A DNA stretch of 28,765 nucleotides from a virus, in IMG/VR virus record IMGVR_UViG_3300012582_000055, positions 1 to 28,765 of that record, one strand, 5' to 3'. Of the stretch, positions 26,826-28,765 are shown in pieces. The notes below the pieces were generated by a model. The model saw only the letters and a program-made list of their open reading frames with translations. It was not told the DNA's origin and made no database searches. A program made the position numbers and the translations under genes. The number at the start of each line of letters is the position of its first letter. Position 1 is the first letter of the stretch.

Positions 26826-27488
26826 TTACTTTCCGCGTTTGCGGGATTGGGTCTTTCTCTTTCGAATCTTCTTTAGTTGTACCGGGGTGCTATTTGAAGG
26901 CACCACCGTTGCGGTTGCTTTTCGCTTCTTGATGCGAGCGTATGCTGCGTGGATGTCGCGCTCCACTTCTGACTCTGGAGCTTCTTTCGGGTCTGGATGC
27001 GGAAATACGCCACCGAGAATCGGGTCGCCCGATTTAATGCGCCCACTTTCTAGTCCAAAATTTAGTACATTTAGAAATACGTCGGTCGATTCTCTAACAC
27101 GACGGCGGTATTCGTCCGAATAAGTCGGCACGGGTCCTGGGTCGCCTCTCTTGCTGAACCATTCTGAGGAAGCCTTGGTATTAGTGCTGGGAAGGTCGTA
27201 CAGTTCATTGTATGCGGATATCAATTCCTTCTGGTCGCTGCGAATCTTCAAACCACAATTGTAGAGGCATTTGATTTCTGTAACGCCATCAGGGAATGTG
27301 AAGATGCTGAGATTGTAATCTTTCGAGGCGGCAGTAAGTCCGCGCGACCGCCCACCACCTTTAAGATGGTTGCAGGGGTAGCGTAACTTGCTCTTGAATA
27401 ATTGAAGCACGCTCGCAAGGGTGTACTTCCCCGGAACAAGTTTGTTCAACTGCTCAACGAGGAATTGCTCGACTGTCTGTACTTCCAT
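26826..27488 (-). CDS. Unknown basic-tailed protein (220 aa), first gene of the operon
   Basis: The N-terminal 110 residues appear globular (alpha/beta) with two cysteines (CLYNC near residue 75). The middle is Pro/Ser-rich. The last 40 residues are strongly basic (KKIRKRKTQSRKRGK), suited to nucleic-acid binding. AAGGA precedes the ATG, and a perfect seven-pair hairpin lies just ahead of that site. No family is recognised. Confidence 0.65.
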   Translation of the reverse strand: MEVQTVEQFLVEQLNKLVPGKYTLASVLQLFKSKLRYPCNHLKGGGRSRGLTAASKDYNLSIFTFPDGVTEIKCLYNCGLKIRSDQKELISAYNELYDLPSTNTKASSEWFSKRGDPGPVPTYSDEYRRRVRESTDVFLNVLNFGLESGRIKSGDPILGGVFPHPDPKEAPESEVERDIHAAYARIKKRKATATVVPSNSTPVQLKKIRKRKTQSRKRGK

Positions 27489-27504
27489 TGGGCGCTTCCT
27501 TGGT

Positions 27505-27521
27505 CCCCAACTAAGTTGGGG
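27505..27521 (-). promoter_or_regulatory. Hairpin ahead of the operon's first gene
   Basis: CCCCAAC-TTA-GTTGGGG is a perfect seven-pair inverted repeat located four bases upstream of the AAGGA ribosome site of the 220-aa gene. It could control translation, or be an operator if read as DNA. Confidence 0.55.
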
Positions 27522-27800
27522 GATTGTGTTGCTGAAAATCGTTTACTGATTCTGGCTCGATGCCATCGTGTTACCGTTAAAGTCGTTCACTTCTAACTCC
27601 TGCGCGCGGTGCGCGGCGGTCTAGCTCGTTCGAGCCGCCCGGGTGGAACGGACGGGCTGGCGGGTGCGGCCCGGGTGATTGCCGGGGGACCCTAGTCACA
27701 GTGACAGCCGGGTATGCTAGGACACGTTGCCACGTAAACGAATTCGGCAGGTCGAGACCCCCTTGGGGCGACTACGGCATGCCAGACCCCCGGGGGGTTA
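27522..27800. other. GC-rich non-coding stretch with hairpins
   Basis: No gene is supported. Inverted repeats include GGCGG/CCGCC enclosing GCTCG/CGAGC (27615-27639), CCTAG/CTAGG enclosing GTCAC/GTGAC (near 27690-27720), a GTCG...CCCC/GGGG...CGAC hairpin, and a C5/G6 palindrome near 27787-27797. It may be transcribed as a structured leader or serve as a protein-binding region. Confidence 0.45.
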
Positions 27801-27802
27801 AC

Positions 27803-27843
27803 TTTGGCAACCGGATTGCTGGGGGAGCAAGTTCTCTTCCAAA
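27803..27843 (+). repeat. G5-loop stem-loop, copy 1
   Basis: An outer stem TTTGG/CCAAA and inner stem TTGCT/AGCAA enclose a GGGGG loop in 41 bases. A second copy with the same architecture lies at 28017-28057. Strand of action is unknown. Confidence 0.65.
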
Positions 27844-27965
27844 CTCTATGTCATTGATTACATTACACTTAGCGTTTCGCTGCGAGTTCGCTGTCGGCCA
27901 AGTCATCCAGTTCATTGCGCGTTGCGAATCGTTGCCCGAGAGGTTGGCAATTAATGCGCTATTAA

Positions 27966-27994
27966 TTGACAGACGGTCGAAAGCGCGCTAAGTT
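27966..27994 (+). promoter_or_regulatory. Weak plus-strand promoter candidate
   Basis: TTGACA, a 17-base spacer and TAAGTT lie upstream of stem-loop copy 2. The -10 is poor and no plus-strand gene follows, so this is tentative. Confidence 0.3.
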
Positions 27995-28016
27995 ACTGAT
28001 AACACTCAACTTCGGG

Positions 28017-28057
28017 TTTGGCATTGCGCTTGCTGGGGGAGCAAGTTCGTTGCCAAA
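28017..28057 (+). repeat. G5-loop stem-loop, copy 2
   Basis: TTTGGC/GCCAAA outside, TTGCT/AGCAA inside, GGGGG loop; 41 bases. Compared with copy 1 the outer stem gains a sixth pair while intervening bases differ, as expected if the fold rather than the sequence is kept. Confidence 0.65.
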
Positions 28058-28438
28058 CTTGAAAACCGTTGAAAACAAAGGACTTGCGCGATGAAAAGTT
28101 AGCTTTAGGAATTTTCTGGTAATCACGCGACATACGCGTTGAGTTGTCACTATCTTGTAAGCCGTTGATATCATGCGAGTTGTTGGTGTTTCGCGGTGTT
28201 GTAATTGGGTTGATTCTAAACGAATCGTCACCGGGAAAGGTCACCTGAGACTAGGCAAAGGATGCGTGGTTGGGGTCATGATTCCACGCGCGAGACCTAT
28301 TTCATTTGTTTTCTATGAGTTGTGCTGAGATAAATCCTCAACGCGCTAGCCTCGCGCATCAGTCGCGCTCTGGTCACGCGTGTCACTCGCGGTCATCCGA
28401 GCATGCTGTCATTGTGTCTTTGGAGTCGTATGACACTA
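28058..28438. other. Non-coding stretch, no gene recognised
   Basis: No ORF with start signals is seen on either strand. One inverted repeat, GCGTGG/CCACGC, spans 28264-28289. GTATGACAC (28428-28436) is repeated inverted at 28483-28491. Composition is mixed and nothing else stands out. Confidence 0.4.
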
Positions 28439-28545
28439 TTTTTGCCACTTAACTCTATGGGAACACAGGTCTTACACGAATTGTGTCATACAGAAAGTGG
28501 GGGCGGACAGACAGACACGCATGCAAAGTGATATCACTTTTGTAC
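28439..28545 (+). repeat. Left arm of large imperfect inverted repeat
   Basis: Read on the plus strand this arm parallels the minus strand of 28658-28765: TTTTGC, CTTAA-type, TATGGGAACACA (exact), GAATTGTG, CATAC, GGGGGCGG, ACACGC, then the palindrome. Both arms could even encode peptides starting MGTQ, but the frames differ and are short. Confidence 0.65.
28525..28540. promoter_or_regulatory. 16-bp palindrome AAAGTGATATCACTTT, copy 1
   Basis: A perfect 16-bp palindrome within a longer shared TGCAAAGTGATATCAC context. Its twin lies at 28663-28678, centres 138 bp apart. This is the form of a dimeric repressor or initiator binding site. Confidence 0.75.
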
Positions 28546-28657
28546 ACGATGCTAAAAACGTATAAGTCCTTTAGAATCAACAAAAGTCTTATAAGTCTAT
28601 GATAACACTGTATTTATTTTATATTTCTAAACAAACCTCACATTCACGTAGCTAGTC
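28546..28657. other. AT-rich core between the inverted arms
   Basis: About 110 bp rich in A and T, with TATAAGTC twice (near 28560 and 28590) and a long AT tract (28605-28635). It could unwind as an origin or carry promoters firing outward; no -35/-10 pair of good quality was found. Confidence 0.5.
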
Positions 28658-28765
28658 GGTGCAAAGTGATATCACTTTTGTGCAGCGTGTGTTATCCCGC
28701 CCCCGGTATTTCGTATGCCACAATTCCAGTATCTCTTGTGTTCCCATACACTTAAGCCCGCAAAA
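28658..28765 (-). repeat. Right arm of large imperfect inverted repeat
   Basis: The minus-strand sequence from the window edge mirrors 28439-28545, so the repeat may continue beyond the window. The exact part includes TATGGGAACACA (complement at 28737-28748). Confidence 0.65.
28663..28678. promoter_or_regulatory. 16-bp palindrome AAAGTGATATCACTTT, copy 2
   Basis: Identical to the copy at 28525-28540, at the inner end of the right arm. Confidence 0.75.

Noticed and set aside
1-28765. CRISPR array
   Set aside because: The regular T-loop words recurring every 75-90 bases are tRNA T-arms, not direct repeats with unique spacers.
28456-28765. Two convergent MGTQ-starting peptides as genes
   Set aside because: Both frames are only 24 and 31 codons, lack ribosome sites and arise from the inverted repeat.

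Overview
The window is from a tailed double-stranded DNA phage or prophage-like element. All confident protein genes and all canonical tRNA genes lie on the minus strand, so transcription runs from high to low coordinates. The head genes are terminase large subunit, portal, scaffold-like protein and an N4-gp56-type major capsid protein, in the usual order. The host cannot be named from sequence. Sigma70-like promoters, good Shine-Dalgarno sites and a bacterial A-type RNase P RNA point to a bacterial host.

Layout. (1) 1-15.8 kb is the virion gene block. Read in the direction of transcription it has a capsid-surface or tail-like block (15.7-10.7 kb, with two paralogous beta-rich proteins, a repeat-rich 522-aa protein and a collagen-like protein). 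A run of small proteins follows (10.5-9.0 kb). Next come an exported trypsin-like protease and a histidine phosphatase, then terminase, portal, a small protein, the scaffold-like protein and the capsid protein, which runs off the left edge. (2) 15.8-24.2 kb is a dense stable-RNA locus. I count 33 tRNA genes that fold canonically enough for an anticodon to be read. They cover all 20 amino acids and almost all encode CCA. In their midst is a clear RNase P RNA gene (20702-21027). Between them lie several tRNA-sized or larger structured RNAs without CCA, three HNH endonuclease genes whose stop codons fall inside tRNA genes, and a handful of very small genes. Three near-identical promoters sit at the upstream end (23.6-24.2 kb). 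(3) 24.2-27.5 kb is an operon of about ten small, tightly coupled genes. Three of their products carry segments resembling this phage's own portal (two cases) or capsid protein (one case, fused to a twin-arginine signal). (4) 27.5-28.77 kb is non-coding, with repeated stem-loops and a large imperfect inverted repeat that carries two copies of a perfect 16-bp palindrome around an AT-rich core. It looks like a control or replication region.

How it may work together. The RNA locus would give the phage its own nearly complete decoding set, plus the catalytic RNA that trims tRNA 5' ends; the RNase P protein subunit would come from the host. The tRNA genes are separated by a recurring short spacer after CCA, which suggests one or a few long precursors processed into tRNAs. 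All family assignments come from reading motifs by eye. No database search, covariance model or folding program was run.
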